Assembly: GCA_937127195.1 (NCBI GenBank)
Contig: CAKZLT010000461.1
Location: 1-5,750, forward strand
Reading direction: 5' to 3'
DNA length: 5,750 nucleotides
From: an uncultured Saprospiraceae bacterium
Lineage (GTDB): Bacteria > Bacteroidota > Bacteroidia > Chitinophagales > Saprospiraceae
In this document: positions 5,742-5,750 of the stretch, one piece after another
Layout: each line of letters begins with the position of its first letter
How positions within the stretch are numbered: the first letter of the stretch is position 1
The notes under the pieces: model-generated
The model's database searches: none
Seen by the model: only the letters and a program-made list of their open reading frames with translations
What the model was told of the DNA's origin: nothing
Translations under genes and position numbers: made by a program

Positions 5742-5750
5742 TTTTTTTCA

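Overview
The window looks like a chromosomal or integrated-element segment of a member of the Bacteroidota (Flavobacteriia, Cytophagia or Sphingobacteriia type). The evidence is low GC, weak or absent Shine-Dalgarno sequences, an RteC-family regulator paired with a Bacteroidota-type small helix-turn-helix protein, and a CCACAGAG-type intergenic repeat. RteC is a Bacteroidota family known mainly from conjugative transposons such as CTnDOT, so the right-hand part (about 4.3-5.75 kb) is probably the regulatory end of an integrative or conjugative element, or a remnant of one.

Layout: a 112-base leader with no gene; a plus-strand pRiA4b ORF-3-like protein (113-1456); a very long near-perfect hairpin, best read as its terminator (1492-1546); a plus-strand 873-residue double AAA+ ATPase of the CbbX/SpoVK type with an unassigned, internally duplicated N-terminal region (1619-4240); a 64-base convergent gap made almost entirely of a two-unit 25-base tandem repeat; a minus-strand 92-residue helix-turn-helix protein (4305-4583); a 312-base regulatory region (4584-4895) with two leader stem-loops, a candidate promoter, two copies of a palindrome with core ACCCAACTTGGGT, and a strong terminator; and a minus-strand rteC reading frame (4896-5741) broken by one in-frame TAA.

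The right-hand genes suggest a simple circuit. In CTnDOT, RteC activates the promoter of a small Xis-like gene by binding inverted repeats just upstream of its -33 region. Here one ACCCAACTTGGGT palindrome lies about 5 bases upstream of a candidate -33 element for the helix-turn-helix gene. If the model holds, the TAA at 5148-5150 removes the conserved C-terminal third of RteC and would leave the circuit inactive, unless the codon is a sequencing error or is read through. The left-hand genes (pRiA4b-like and double AAA+) appear to be separate transcription units of unknown function. I see no CRISPR array, tRNA, rRNA, insertion sequence or recognisable integrase in the window.
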